This document shows positions 43,633 to 51,080 of a stretch of DNA of 64,000 nt, one piece after another; position 1 is the stretch's first letter; every line of letters begins with the position of its first letter. The stretch is from Hyphococcus aureus (GTDB lineage: Bacteria > Pseudomonadota > Alphaproteobacteria > Caulobacterales > Parvularculaceae). Both the position numbers and the translations under genes were made by a program. The notes under the pieces were generated by a model. The model was not told the DNA's origin. It saw only the letters and a program-made list of their open reading frames with translations, and ran no database searches. The stretch is taken from the NCBI RefSeq assembly GCF_042643165.1, contig NZ_JBHRSH010000001.1:2046001-2110000 (forward strand), in the 5' to 3' direction.

Positions 43633-44682
43633 TTGGCGGCGAATTATCTTACCAGACACAGCGAAAGAGGGCTCGGGTTCACGCGCGCAGCGATTGCGAT
43701 GGCGCACGCGGGCGGACGCGCGCAGCTGGCAGAAAAATATGCCGCGAGGATGTGGGGCGAGGACTCGGAACCGGCGATATTCATCAAGGCGGCGGTTTCT
43801 GCCGCAAATACGCAAGACAGCGATTGGGCGGGGTCGGTAGCCGGTGAAGTCGGCTATGAGTTTATCGAAGTGGTTCGCGAAAGATCAATCACGGGCCAAC
43901 TGCAAATGCGCGCGGCCCCGTTGAGTACGCGCCTGACCTCCATGAGCACCGGGACGAGCGCGTATTGGCGCGGCGAAGCTCGACCGGCACCCGTTACAAG
44001 CGGCGTCTTTACGAACAGCGGCCTCCCGCCGCTCGGCCTTTCGGCTTTGGCGGTCATTTCAAAAGAACTTCTAAAGTTTGGCGCCGCAAACAGCGAGCTT
44101 TGGATCAGAAGCGAGTTAGTGCGGGCGAGCGTCGCACTTCTCGACTCCACATTCATGTCAACTGCATCGGCGGTGGCGGACGTTAGCCCGGCTGGCGTTC
44201 TTCAGGGCGTAAGCGGCATCGCGGCGACAACCGATGTTGCATATGATTTGCGCGAGTTGGTTGAAACCTTCGCGGGCGATCTTACCACGGCAAGCGTTGT
44301 CATGCGGCCCCATATCGCGGCGGCGCTTAACTCTTTCGAGCATCCAAACATCGGCGCCAGAGGCGGCGAGATTTTGGGATTGCCGGTTATTACTTCGCGC
44401 TATGTGCCAGATGAAACCATTTCGCTTATTGACGGCGAAGGCATCGCCTTTGGGGATGATGGCGTAACCATCGACATCGCGGAGCACGCTTCCGTCGAAA
44501 TGCTGGACAGCGGGCTTGAACAAGACGGAACAGACGGAACCGGCGCCACTACGGCGGGAATGGTCAGCCTTTGGCAGAGCGACAACGTCGGCATATTGGT
44601 CACTAGACGGATCAATTGGGCGAAAATGCGCCCATGCGTCGCCTGGCTCGATAACGTCGAATACCGGAAAGTCTCGGCATAA
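43633..44682 (+). CDS. Phage major capsid protein, HK97-fold type
   Basis: 349 aa. RGLGFTRAAIAMAHAGG near the N-terminus, then GQLQMRAAPLSTRL, ISKELLKFGAANSE and a C-terminal segment VEMLDSGLEQDG...MVSLWQSDNVGILV, the usual pattern of alphaproteobacterial HK97-type capsid proteins. In full prophages this part often follows a protease domain; here neither a protease nor a long scaffolding domain precedes it, making the protein short. TTG start at 43633, with AAAAAGGG about 9 bp upstream. It overlaps the next gene by one base. Confidence 0.78.
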   Translation: MAANYLTRHSERGLGFTRAAIAMAHAGGRAQLAEKYAARMWGEDSEPAIFIKAAVSAANTQDSDWAGSVAGEVGYEFIEVVRERSITGQLQMRAAPLSTRLTSMSTGTSAYWRGEARPAPVTSGVFTNSGLPPLGLSALAVISKELLKFGAANSELWIRSELVRASVALLDSTFMSTASAVADVSPAGVLQGVSGIAATTDVAYDLRELVETFAGDLTTASVVMRPHIAAALNSFEHPNIGARGGEILGLPVITSRYVPDETISLIDGEGIAFGDDGVTIDIAEHASVEMLDSGLEQDGTDGTGATTAGMVSLWQSDNVGILVTRRINWAKMRPCVAWLDNVEYRKVSA

Positions 44683-45083
44683 TGAACGGCGACGGCGAAC
44701 ATCAAGACCGCGCGGAATTTGAACGCCTCTGGTCGCAAGCGGGTGCGAACTTACGCGACCGGCGCAAGGATTTTGACAGCGGTAAATCGCACGCCGTTCT
44801 TTATTCTCAGGGACGCCACGATGAAATCAACAACCAACTCCGCTTTCTCGAAGCGATGCGCATTAACGCTCAAGAACGCATCGAGGCGTTAGAGGCGCGG
44901 CTTGACGGATCAATGAAATATCGCGGCGGTTTTCAGCGCGCGGACGAATACAAGAAGGGCGATGCGGTCACTTGCGACGGCTCTCTCTGGTTTTGTCTCA
45001 AAGACGTTCCCGGCGCTGAAGGCAAGCCCGGCAATCAAAGCGTTGCGCGGCACTGGCAAATGACCACGAGGGCGATGAAATGA
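44682..45083 (+). CDS. Coiled-coil protein with carbohydrate-binding-module-like end
   Basis: 133 aa. The N-terminal two-thirds is charged and helical (INNQLRFLEAMRINAQERIEAL, likely coiled coil). The end, KYRGGFQRADEYKKGDAVTC with SLWFCLKD and WQM, resembles small carbohydrate-binding modules in phage structural proteins. The start overlaps the capsid stop. Possibly a head-associated or decoration protein; not established. Confidence 0.6.
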   Translation: MNGDGEHQDRAEFERLWSQAGANLRDRRKDFDSGKSHAVLYSQGRHDEINNQLRFLEAMRINAQERIEALEARLDGSMKYRGGFQRADEYKKGDAVTCDGSLWFCLKDVPGAEGKPGNQSVARHWQMTTRAMK

Positions 45084-45343
45084 CCACTCTGAAACACGCC
45101 GCCGAATATGTCGCCTCCAAAGCGAATGAACGCGGACTGAAAATCGAGCAATGCGATCCTGTCCTATGCGAAACGGGCGACGCGGTAATGTTCTACGCCT
45201 ATGACGAAAGCGATGAATGTTTCACCGCTTCCATAGACCTACCAGCAAAGCTTACAGACAACGCCTTCCTTCTCGACGAATGGCGCTCTGCTTTCATGAA
45301 GTTAATCCCCGACAAGGCGCGAGCAGCGACGGCGTGGCCTTAA
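45080..45343 (+). CDS. Unknown small protein in the structural block
   Basis: An 87-aa acidic protein (MTTLKHAAEYVASKANERG...) with no recognised family. Its ATG overlaps the preceding stop by 4 bp (ATGA), so it is translated with the capsid block. A C5G8 homopolymer tract (45344-45356) lies immediately after its stop. Confidence 0.55.
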   Translation: MTTLKHAAEYVASKANERGLKIEQCDPVLCETGDAVMFYAYDESDECFTASIDLPAKLTDNAFLLDEWRSAFMKLIPDKARAATAWP

Positions 45344-45462
45344 CCCCCGGGGGGGGACCAATTTCACTAATGAAGGTTGGGGGAAAAAGCCGGTGGGGGC
45401 ACGTTATCTCTCACTTACGTCAACAACCGGCGATTTTTAATAAACAGAAAGGCAGGCTAACC

Positions 45463-45909
45463 ATGGGCGCACGCGGCAAGAAATCGGCATCTGAGTTAAA
45501 CGTTGTCAGCATCAACGCCATGCCACCACGGCCTGAGCCTCCACCGTTTTTGAACATCGAACAGGCGGAGGAATGGCGCGCCGTCGTGAAACGAATGCCG
45601 CAGGATTGGTTCAAGCGCGAGACATGGGCGTTGCTCGAAAGTTTCTGCCGCCATGTCTGCATGGCCCGGCGGATCGCGGAACAGATCGACCGGGTTCTCG
45701 ACGAGCCGACGGTGAAGACTGCGAGTTTCGACAAGCTTCTTAGGATGCAGGCGCGTGAAAGTGCCTCGATTGTGCAGCTCGCGACGAAAATGCGATTAGC
45801 GCAGCAAAGCAGCTATTGCGCGAAAACGGCGGCGACGGCGAAAGATCAGCGCGGCTCAACTCACCTTTGGGACGACCCAGAAGACCCGGCGCGAGAGTTT
45901 CTCGACTAA
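45463..45909 (+). CDS. Small terminase subunit, P27-like
   Basis: 148 aa. The body EEWRAVVKRMPQDWFKRE...LLESFCRHVCMARRIAEQID and the late LLRMQARESASIVQLATKMRL match P27-family small terminases, which recognise packaging sites. The N-terminus has a short basic stretch (GARGKKSAS). The start at 45463 follows AAAGGCAGG; longer readings lack a site. No large terminase is encoded here, so it would have to act with a helper phage's motor. The order (after the capsid gene) is reversed from that of a normal head operon. Confidence 0.75.
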   Translation: MGARGKKSASELNVVSINAMPPRPEPPPFLNIEQAEEWRAVVKRMPQDWFKRETWALLESFCRHVCMARRIAEQIDRVLDEPTVKTASFDKLLRMQARESASIVQLATKMRLAQQSSYCAKTAATAKDQRGSTHLWDDPEDPAREFLD

Positions 45910-45943
45910 AGCCCGATACGGTTTTCGGCGAAGGCTATAAAAA

Positions 45944-46597
45944 CTATGACTTGTCACGAATTATCATACCCTCCGCATTATACGGCCGTTGCAATCCAAG
46001 ACTTTCAAACCCACCGCCGAGCCACGCATTGCATTCCATTGGATCGCTGAGAATGACCGGCATTGCCTTCTCATGCACTGGCCGAACTAGATCATTCGCC
46101 TCTGTTGTGAGAAATGCGTACAACTCCCATTCGCGTTCCTCGCGCGCTCTGCGCTTCTTGCCCGGTTGCTCGGCTAATCTTTCGCCCTTCCATGGACGCC
46201 ACACGCCAGCAAAGAACGCTATCTCAACATCCTTCACCGTGAACCATGTTGAATCACGCACCGGCTCTGCAAAGGCTGTAAACGGAACAAGGCAACGATA
46301 TTCGGGCTTAGTCATCCATTCGCGATTTACGTCGCTCCACCATTTGCTTTTGAGGTTGCGAATATTTGTGATGGGCGCTTTCTGGCCGGGAATGGGCGGA
46401 AAGCCCCACCGCAACATCGCAAGCTCTAACTTGCCGTTCCCTGCTGGCCGCAGCACCGGCGCATCCTGATCAGGGTAAATGTTGTCTTGCGGCGGTAAAT
46501 TATCAGTCGCCGCCGTGGTTATGATTTCAGCCTCCAGCACTTTGGCTAAAGCCCTGATCTGGCTAATGCTTCCCCGGTTTTCATAGCGATTGCACAT
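45944..46597 (-). CDS. SRAP (YedK/HMCES-like) abasic-site peptidase
   Basis: 217 aa beginning MCNRYENRG. Cys2 after Met removal is the catalytic residue that forms a thiazolidine link with abasic sites. LRWGFPP, NIRNLKSKWW and the ECLVPFTAFAEP-like segment YRCLVPFTAFAEPV carry the conserved Asn and Glu; the His is in VRPVHEKAMPVIL. Such proteins shield abasic sites in single-stranded DNA and are associated with SOS genes. The start at 46597 is required to expose Cys2. It diverges from the Y-family polymerase, with a LexA-type box between them. Confidence 0.9.
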   Translation of the reverse strand: MCNRYENRGSISQIRALAKVLEAEIITTAATDNLPPQDNIYPDQDAPVLRPAGNGKLELAMLRWGFPPIPGQKAPITNIRNLKSKWWSDVNREWMTKPEYRCLVPFTAFAEPVRDSTWFTVKDVEIAFFAGVWRPWKGERLAEQPGKKRRAREEREWELYAFLTTEANDLVRPVHEKAMPVILSDPMECNAWLGGGFESLGLQRPYNAEGMIIRDKS

Positions 46598-46650
46598 GGC
46601 GGCTATCCTGCCGCCGGGAGGCATTGGAAAACAAGACCATTGACTCTTTC

Positions 46651-46665
46651 GTTCCGTATTTGTTC
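46651..46665. promoter_or_regulatory. SOS (LexA) box, GTTC-N7-GTTC
   Basis: GTTCCGTATTTGTTC fits the alphaproteobacterial LexA consensus GTTC-N7-GTTC exactly. It lies in the 122-bp gap between the divergent SRAP (start 46597) and polymerase (start 46720) genes, 54 bp from each start, well placed to repress both until DNA damage. Confidence 0.8.
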
Positions 46666-46719
46666 TAATCCATATCCGAGGCCGGAAGGGCGGTCCGTCC
46701 CGGATTGTGGGGTAGGACC

Positions 46720-47973
46720 GTGCGCAAACCAGAGACGATTGAACGCCTGTATCTCGACTTTGACGGCTTCTTTGCGAGCGTCATGCAGCAAGCGTTTCCC
46801 GCGCTGCGCGGGCGGCCAGTGGGCGTTATTCCGTTTGAAACGGACAAGGCGAAATACACCACCGTAATTGCCTGCAGTAAGGAAGCGAAGGCGCGCGGCG
46901 TTAAGAACGTCATGCGCACGCCGGATGCGCAGGCGCTTTGCCCCGACATCGTTCTTGTCATGCAGCGGCCTGACTTATTCAGGCGCGCACACAACGCGCT
47001 CTTAAACGAGATTGCCTGCGAAATTCCAATTGATACGGTCAAATCAATTGATGAGCTGACTTGCAAACTTGCGCCTCGCGATATTCGCGATCCTCATGCT
47101 TTGGCGCAGAGGCTTAAAGTGCGGATCGCAAAAAATGTCGGCCCGCATATCACATGCTCAATCGGCTTTGCCGCTAACCGCTTGCTTTCAAAACTTGCGT
47201 GTAAGATGGACAAGCCGAATGGCGTCACCGTCTGGGAGCCAGAGGGCGCGCTTCAATATTTATCGGCGCTTCCCCTGTCAGAAATCTCTGGAATTGGCGG
47301 GCGTATGGAGCAGCGCCTTAACCGCGCCGGGATTCACACCACCGCGCAGCTAATCGCGACCCAGCCAAAACAGATGCGCGCCCTGTGGGGCAATGTGAAT
47401 GGCGAGCGCATGTGGTACGGGCTGCATGGCTACGATATTCAAGCGCAACCAACAGGCCGGGGCATGTATGGACATGGGCGCGTCTTGCCGCCGGAACTGC
47501 GCAAGATCGACAAGGCGCGCGATATAGGCCGGTTGCTGCTTACTAAAGCTGCAAGACGAATGCGCCGTGATCAATTCTACGCCAGCAAACTGTGGCTTTG
47601 GCTCGACCTGCGCGAAGGGGGATGGTTTGCGCAGCGGGATTTGCCTTGCGTTAATGACGATCAGGCGATCCTAACCGGCTTAGGCGCGCTTTGGGAAAAG
47701 GCCCGCGACGAGCTTTCCCGCAACCATGAAATTGTGCGCGTCGGCGTGACGCTCCTGGACTTGTCGCCTGCGACCGGGCGCCAGCTTGATATGTTTTTGA
47801 ATGACGACTGCGACCGCCAGAAATGGGAGCGCATTACCTTCTCAATCGACACGCTCAACAGGAAATTCGGCAAGCGCGTTCTTTCATTGGGGCCATGGAA
47901 GCCACCGCCGGGTGGTTACGCCGGGGGCAAGATTTCTTATACGCGCATTCCGTCGGCGGAGGATTTCTGGTGA
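46720..47973 (+). CDS. Y-family translesion DNA polymerase
   Basis: 417 aa. First catalytic Asp in LYLDFDGFFASV, then FETDKAKYTTVIACSKEAK in the fingers region, the second acidic pair in SIDELTC, and the helix-hairpin-helix SEISGIGGRMEQRLNRAG. The C-terminal little-finger domain follows, without an obvious beta-clamp motif. Closest in style to UmuC/DinB-like polymerases of mobile elements. GTG at 46720 is preferred (GGGGTAGGA upstream) over TTG at 46705. It is SOS-boxed, divergent from SRAP, and coupled to the next gene through GTGA. Confidence 0.88.
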   Translation: MRKPETIERLYLDFDGFFASVMQQAFPALRGRPVGVIPFETDKAKYTTVIACSKEAKARGVKNVMRTPDAQALCPDIVLVMQRPDLFRRAHNALLNEIACEIPIDTVKSIDELTCKLAPRDIRDPHALAQRLKVRIAKNVGPHITCSIGFAANRLLSKLACKMDKPNGVTVWEPEGALQYLSALPLSEISGIGGRMEQRLNRAGIHTTAQLIATQPKQMRALWGNVNGERMWYGLHGYDIQAQPTGRGMYGHGRVLPPELRKIDKARDIGRLLLTKAARRMRRDQFYASKLWLWLDLREGGWFAQRDLPCVNDDQAILTGLGALWEKARDELSRNHEIVRVGVTLLDLSPATGRQLDMFLNDDCDRQKWERITFSIDTLNRKFGKRVLSLGPWKPPPGGYAGGKISYTRIPSAEDFW

Positions 47974-48224
47974 GCTGGCTTGATGATATGCACCTGCGCG
48001 ATTTGGATGACAGCCAAGTGATCGAGGCGACTTGCATGAAATGCCTGCACACATGGCTGCAAAGCCCGGTGCAGCTGCTCTTAAAGGTCGATCATCGCGA
48101 TGTGAGCTTGGCGGAAGTTGCCCGCGAACTGAAATGCCGCCGCCCGCATTGCGGCCATAGCGGTGCGCGCATTGCGTTAGTGAGCAACACAGACACAAGC
48201 GGATTTGTCGGCGGGATGCCGTAA
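47970..48224 (+). CDS. Small zinc-ribbon-like protein coupled to the polymerase
   Basis: 84 aa. The GTG start overlaps the polymerase stop as GTGA (47970-47973), with GGAGGA before it. Cysteines in CMKC and CRRPHCGH could bind one zinc. Family not recognised. Co-translation suggests an accessory role in the damage response (inference). Confidence 0.6.
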   Translation: MSWLDDMHLRDLDDSQVIEATCMKCLHTWLQSPVQLLLKVDHRDVSLAEVARELKCRRPHCGHSGARIALVSNTDTSGFVGGMP

Positions 48225-48243
48225 AAGAAATGAGGGCTTGAAC

Positions 48244-48558
48244 ATGACGAATGTTATCAAACTCACTTATGAGGAGCGGAAGGCACTCGCCTTTCGTCAT
48301 CTAAAGCTTGATGGTTGGCGCCAGACTATCACCATGAAGCGGCGCGCCTTTATAGGGCCTGCGGGTTTTTCTCCAACAGAAGCCCGCACATTTGCGCATG
48401 AGTTAGAAAATCGGGGCGCTGCAGATGTTGCAACAAACTTGCGCGCGGGGGCAAACCGGATCGACGCTGGCGAGCGTGACGATGTGAATGTCCCTGACCG
48501 CGACCCGGATTATGTTTGCCACGGCGATTGCTGTACCAATGTCCCAATGGACTCATGA
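48244..48558 (+). CDS. Unknown small protein at the right end of island 2
   Basis: 104 aa, starting MTNVIKLTYEERKALAF. Acidic second half with a Cys-rich end (YVCHGDCC). No known family. Likely co-transcribed with the polymerase (19-bp gap). The start at 48244 is preferred over 48205, which lies inside the previous gene. Confidence 0.55.
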   Translation: MTNVIKLTYEERKALAFRHLKLDGWRQTITMKRRAFIGPAGFSPTEARTFAHELENRGAADVATNLRAGANRIDAGERDDVNVPDRDPDYVCHGDCCTNVPMDS

Positions 48559-48586
48559 TTGGGTCGATGTACCCGTCTCAAAAGAA

Positions 48587-48606
48587 AAGGCCCCTTCGGG
48601 GGCCTT
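48587..48606 (-). terminator. Hairpin terminator near the right end of island 2
   Basis: AAGGCCCC-TTCG-GGGGCCTT is a perfect 8-bp stem with a stable UUCG loop on the + strand. On the minus strand it is followed by TTTTCTTTT, so it acts best against leftward transcripts; it also lies just after the last rightward gene. Confidence 0.7.
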
Positions 48607-48701
48607 AGTTGGCGAATGCGATTTGCATTTTTGATTTGTCTTTCGGTCATTTGTCTTCCTTTTTCAAAACGGGGTTGAAAGAGGGGCCGAAAAAGATGAA
48701 A

Positions 48702-48739
48702 GAAAAAAAACATCAATAATAACAATGAGTTATTGTTAT
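48702..48739 (-). terminator. Possible terminator of tRNA-Ala supplied by the island
   Basis: On the minus strand the tRNA end is followed by ATAACAAT / ATTGTTAT (48732-48739 and 48719-48726), a weak A+T hairpin, and then after 9 nt a run of eight T. It begins exactly at the edge of the att repeat, so the element may replace a terminator displaced by insertion. Confidence 0.35.
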
Positions 48740-48743
48740 ATTA

Positions 48744-48819
<76 letters not shown>

Positions 48820-49022
48820 ATTCCAGGAATATTTTACGGCGGCCATTGGCCGGATGTCAGGGGCGTCGCGAGCCCCGTTTGGGAAGCAGCATTTTTACGG
48901 CTTGGCGTTCTGGCCTGTCAATTACCGGAGGGTCGCCAGCGGGGCCTTCGTCGAGCCCGCTCTGGCGCAGGCGAGAGGCCGGGGCTAAGCTTCGGCAAGC
49001 TACCCGAAAGGCCAGAAAGCTC

Positions 49023-49433
49023 ATGCTGACCCTGTTGCTCGCCGCGCTTTTATCCTCATCAAAATCGGAGATCCCGCCGGACGCCTGGGATTGTGAAAAT
49101 ACGGTGGAGGTCTGGTGCGCCGTCGACGGGTGCGCGGCGCAGCCCGAAGGTGAAATGACGCCCATGTCGATCACCGCAAGCCGTGACGGCGCCTTTTCGG
49201 TTTGCGCCTATACTGGCTGCTGGGAGGGGAAAACGACCCTGATCGATCAGGCCGGACGGCTCCTCTGGGCTGGCGACGCTGCGCCGTTTTCCACCAAGCC
49301 CGAAGGCGGTTTCGAGGCGGACATCACGCTTCTCATCATCGAGAAGGAGGGGGTGGGCTTCGTTCGCGCCGGCGGCCTTGCGAGCCCGCTGCTCTGCACC
49401 CGCCGGCCCGTGGATCAGGGCCTGACGGAATAG
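49023..49433 (+). CDS. Unknown exported small protein
   Basis: 136 aa starting MLTLLLAALLSSSKSE, a short signal peptide. The mature part contains five cysteines (CENTVEVWC, CAAQ, CAYTGC) suited to disulfides, as expected in the periplasm. No family recognised. Upstream open frame to 48846 lacks a start signal. It lies 116 bp before the YggT gene. Confidence 0.5.
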   Translation: MLTLLLAALLSSSKSEIPPDAWDCENTVEVWCAVDGCAAQPEGEMTPMSITASRDGAFSVCAYTGCWEGKTTLIDQAGRLLWAGDAAPFSTKPEGGFEADITLLIIEKEGVGFVRAGGLASPLLCTRRPVDQGLTE

Positions 49434-49549
49434 GCGGCCCCGCTGAGAGCGGGCGGGCGGCGCGGCCAAACTTGCAAGGCCCACCGACTGCCCTTAAGTC
49501 CCGTCTTCAGGTCCACGACGGACCCGTTGATGAGGAGCCTGCAAAGCCC

Positions 49550-49849
49550 ATGATTCCAATGCCGGTGTTTTCGCTGATCGACGCCATTCTCTCGATCTAC
49601 TCGCTCATCGTGTTCATATCGGTGATCATGTCCTGGCTGATCAGCTTCAATGTTGTGAATCGCCACAACCAGTTTGTGGATATGATCTGGCGCTTCGTCA
49701 CCTCGCTGACGGAGCCGGCGCTGAAGCCGATCCGCAAGGTGATCCCCTATATTGGCGGCATCGACATTTCGCCGCTGGTCCTGCTTCTCGGCATTTACTT
49801 CCTGAGGGAAATGAACTGGTGGCTCGCGGCGCGGCTCGCGCTGAAGTAA
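49550..49849 (+). CDS. YggT-family membrane protein
   Basis: 99 aa with two membrane segments (about 8-30 and 65-85) separated by TSLTEPALKPIRKVIPYIGG, the family hallmark. Members influence cell-division or osmotic traits; the molecular role is unclear. The start at 49550 is preceded by GAGGAG. It lies 10 bp ahead of the DUF167 gene, the usual pairing in alphaproteobacteria. Confidence 0.88.
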   Translation: MIPMPVFSLIDAILSIYSLIVFISVIMSWLISFNVVNRHNQFVDMIWRFVTSLTEPALKPIRKVIPYIGGIDISPLVLLLGIYFLREMNWWLAARLALK

Positions 49850-49859
49850 TGCGCTCCCG

Positions 49860-50180
49860 GTGAGCCGGCCTGAATTCTACGAAATGACGCAAGAGGGCGC
49901 ACGGCTGTTTGTGCGCGCGAGCCCCGGCGCGAAAGCGGACGCCATCGCAGGCGTCTGGCTTGGCCCCGAAGGCGAGGCGCGTCTCGCCGTCAAAGTGTCG
50001 GCGCCGCCGGACAAGGGCAAGGCGAATGCAGCGATCGTCAAACTGTTAGCCAAGGTTCTAGGTCTGCCGAAATCAGCGTTCTTGATTGCTTCCGGTGAAA
50101 CATCGAGGCTGAAGGTGGTTGATATAAGAGTCGAAAAAAAGGCGCTCACCGCTGCGCTGCAAAATCTCGCCTCAGAGTGA
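49860..50180 (+). CDS. DUF167 (YggU-like) protein
   Basis: 106 aa. The motifs VRASPGAKADAIAGV, VKVSAPPDKGKANAAIVKLLA and SRLKVVDI define the DUF167 family, a small alpha/beta fold of unknown function. GTG start at 49860; ATG at 49884 is possible. It precedes folD by 17 bp and follows YggT, forming a probable operon. Confidence 0.88.
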   Translation: MSRPEFYEMTQEGARLFVRASPGAKADAIAGVWLGPEGEARLAVKVSAPPDKGKANAAIVKLLAKVLGLPKSAFLIASGETSRLKVVDIRVEKKALTAALQNLASE

Positions 50181-50197
50181 GTGTGGAGAGAGGGAAC

Positions 50198-51076
50198 ATG
50201 ACGACAATCATCGATGGAAAAGCGATTGCTGCAAGCGTGCGCGAAAAGGCAGCGAGCGCGGTGGCGGACATCAAGTCCCGGCATGGCGTGCAACCGGCGC
50301 TCGCAGTGGTGCTGGTGGGGGAAGATCCTGCGAGCCAGGTCTATGTGCGCAACAAGCATGTTGCGACGGAAAAATCCGGCATGCGCTCCATCGAACACAA
50401 GCTACCCGAAAACACGAGCGAAGATGACGTGGTCGCGCTTGTCCGCAAGCTGAATGACGATGACGAAGTAGACGGCATTCTCGTGCAATTGCCGTTGCCG
50501 AAGCATATTTCTTCGGACCGCGTCATCAACGAAATTCATCCGGACAAGGATGTTGACGGTCTGACGGAGGTGAACGCCGGGCGGTTGATCCTCGGCAAGG
50601 AGGGGCTTGTTCCCTGCACGCCGCAGGGGTCGGTCATTCTCGCAAAAACGGTGACGGAAAATCTTTCAGGCCTTAACGCGGTGGTTGTCGGCCGCTCCAT
50701 TCTGGTGGGCAAGCCGCTGGCGATGCTTTTGCTGGCGGAAAACTGCACCGTCACCATGGCGCATTCACGCACAAAGGATCTCGCCGCGGTGTGCCGCGAG
50801 GCGGATATCCTCTGCGCCGCTGTCGGCATTCCGCGCCTCATCAAGGGCGATTGGGTGAAGAAGGGCGCCATTGTCATCGATGTCGGCATCAACCGTATCG
50901 AGGAAAGCGGCAAGATGCGGCTCGTCGGCGACGTCGACTATGACGCGGCGGCGGAAGTCGCAGGCGCGATAACCCCGGTGCCCGGAGGCGTTGGCCCCAT
51001 GACGATTGCCTGTCTGTTGCGCAACACGGTGCTCGCCGCGGCGCGCCGTCGCGGGCTAGGCAAGGTTGAGGTTTAG
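50198..51076 (+). CDS. folD: Bifunctional methylenetetrahydrofolate dehydrogenase/cyclohydrolase
   Basis: Supplies 10-formyl-THF for purine and fMet synthesis. 292 aa, normal length. VYVRNKHVATEK contains the catalytic Lys, VDGILVQLPLPKH and VVGRSILVGKPLAMLL line the NADP cleft, and TPVPGGVGPMT is near the C-terminus. The start at 50198 follows GGAGAGAGGG. Confidence 0.96.
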   Translation: MTTIIDGKAIAASVREKAASAVADIKSRHGVQPALAVVLVGEDPASQVYVRNKHVATEKSGMRSIEHKLPENTSEDDVVALVRKLNDDDEVDGILVQLPLPKHISSDRVINEIHPDKDVDGLTEVNAGRLILGKEGLVPCTPQGSVILAKTVTENLSGLNAVVVGRSILVGKPLAMLLLAENCTVTMAHSRTKDLAAVCREADILCAAVGIPRLIKGDWVKKGAIVIDVGINRIEESGKMRLVGDVDYDAAAEVAGAITPVPGGVGPMTIACLLRNTVLAAARRRGLGKVEV

Positions 51077-51080
51077 CCTC

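Noticed and set aside
45217..45462. 82-codon N-terminal extension of the small terminase
   Set aside because: It overlaps the preceding gene in another frame, includes the C5G8 tract and has no family similarity; the ATG at 45463 has a ribosome site and the expected N-terminus.
48510..48725. 71-codon minus-strand frame near the right end of island 2
   Set aside because: It contains a strong terminator hairpin and a translated poly-A/T tract; unlikely to be coding.
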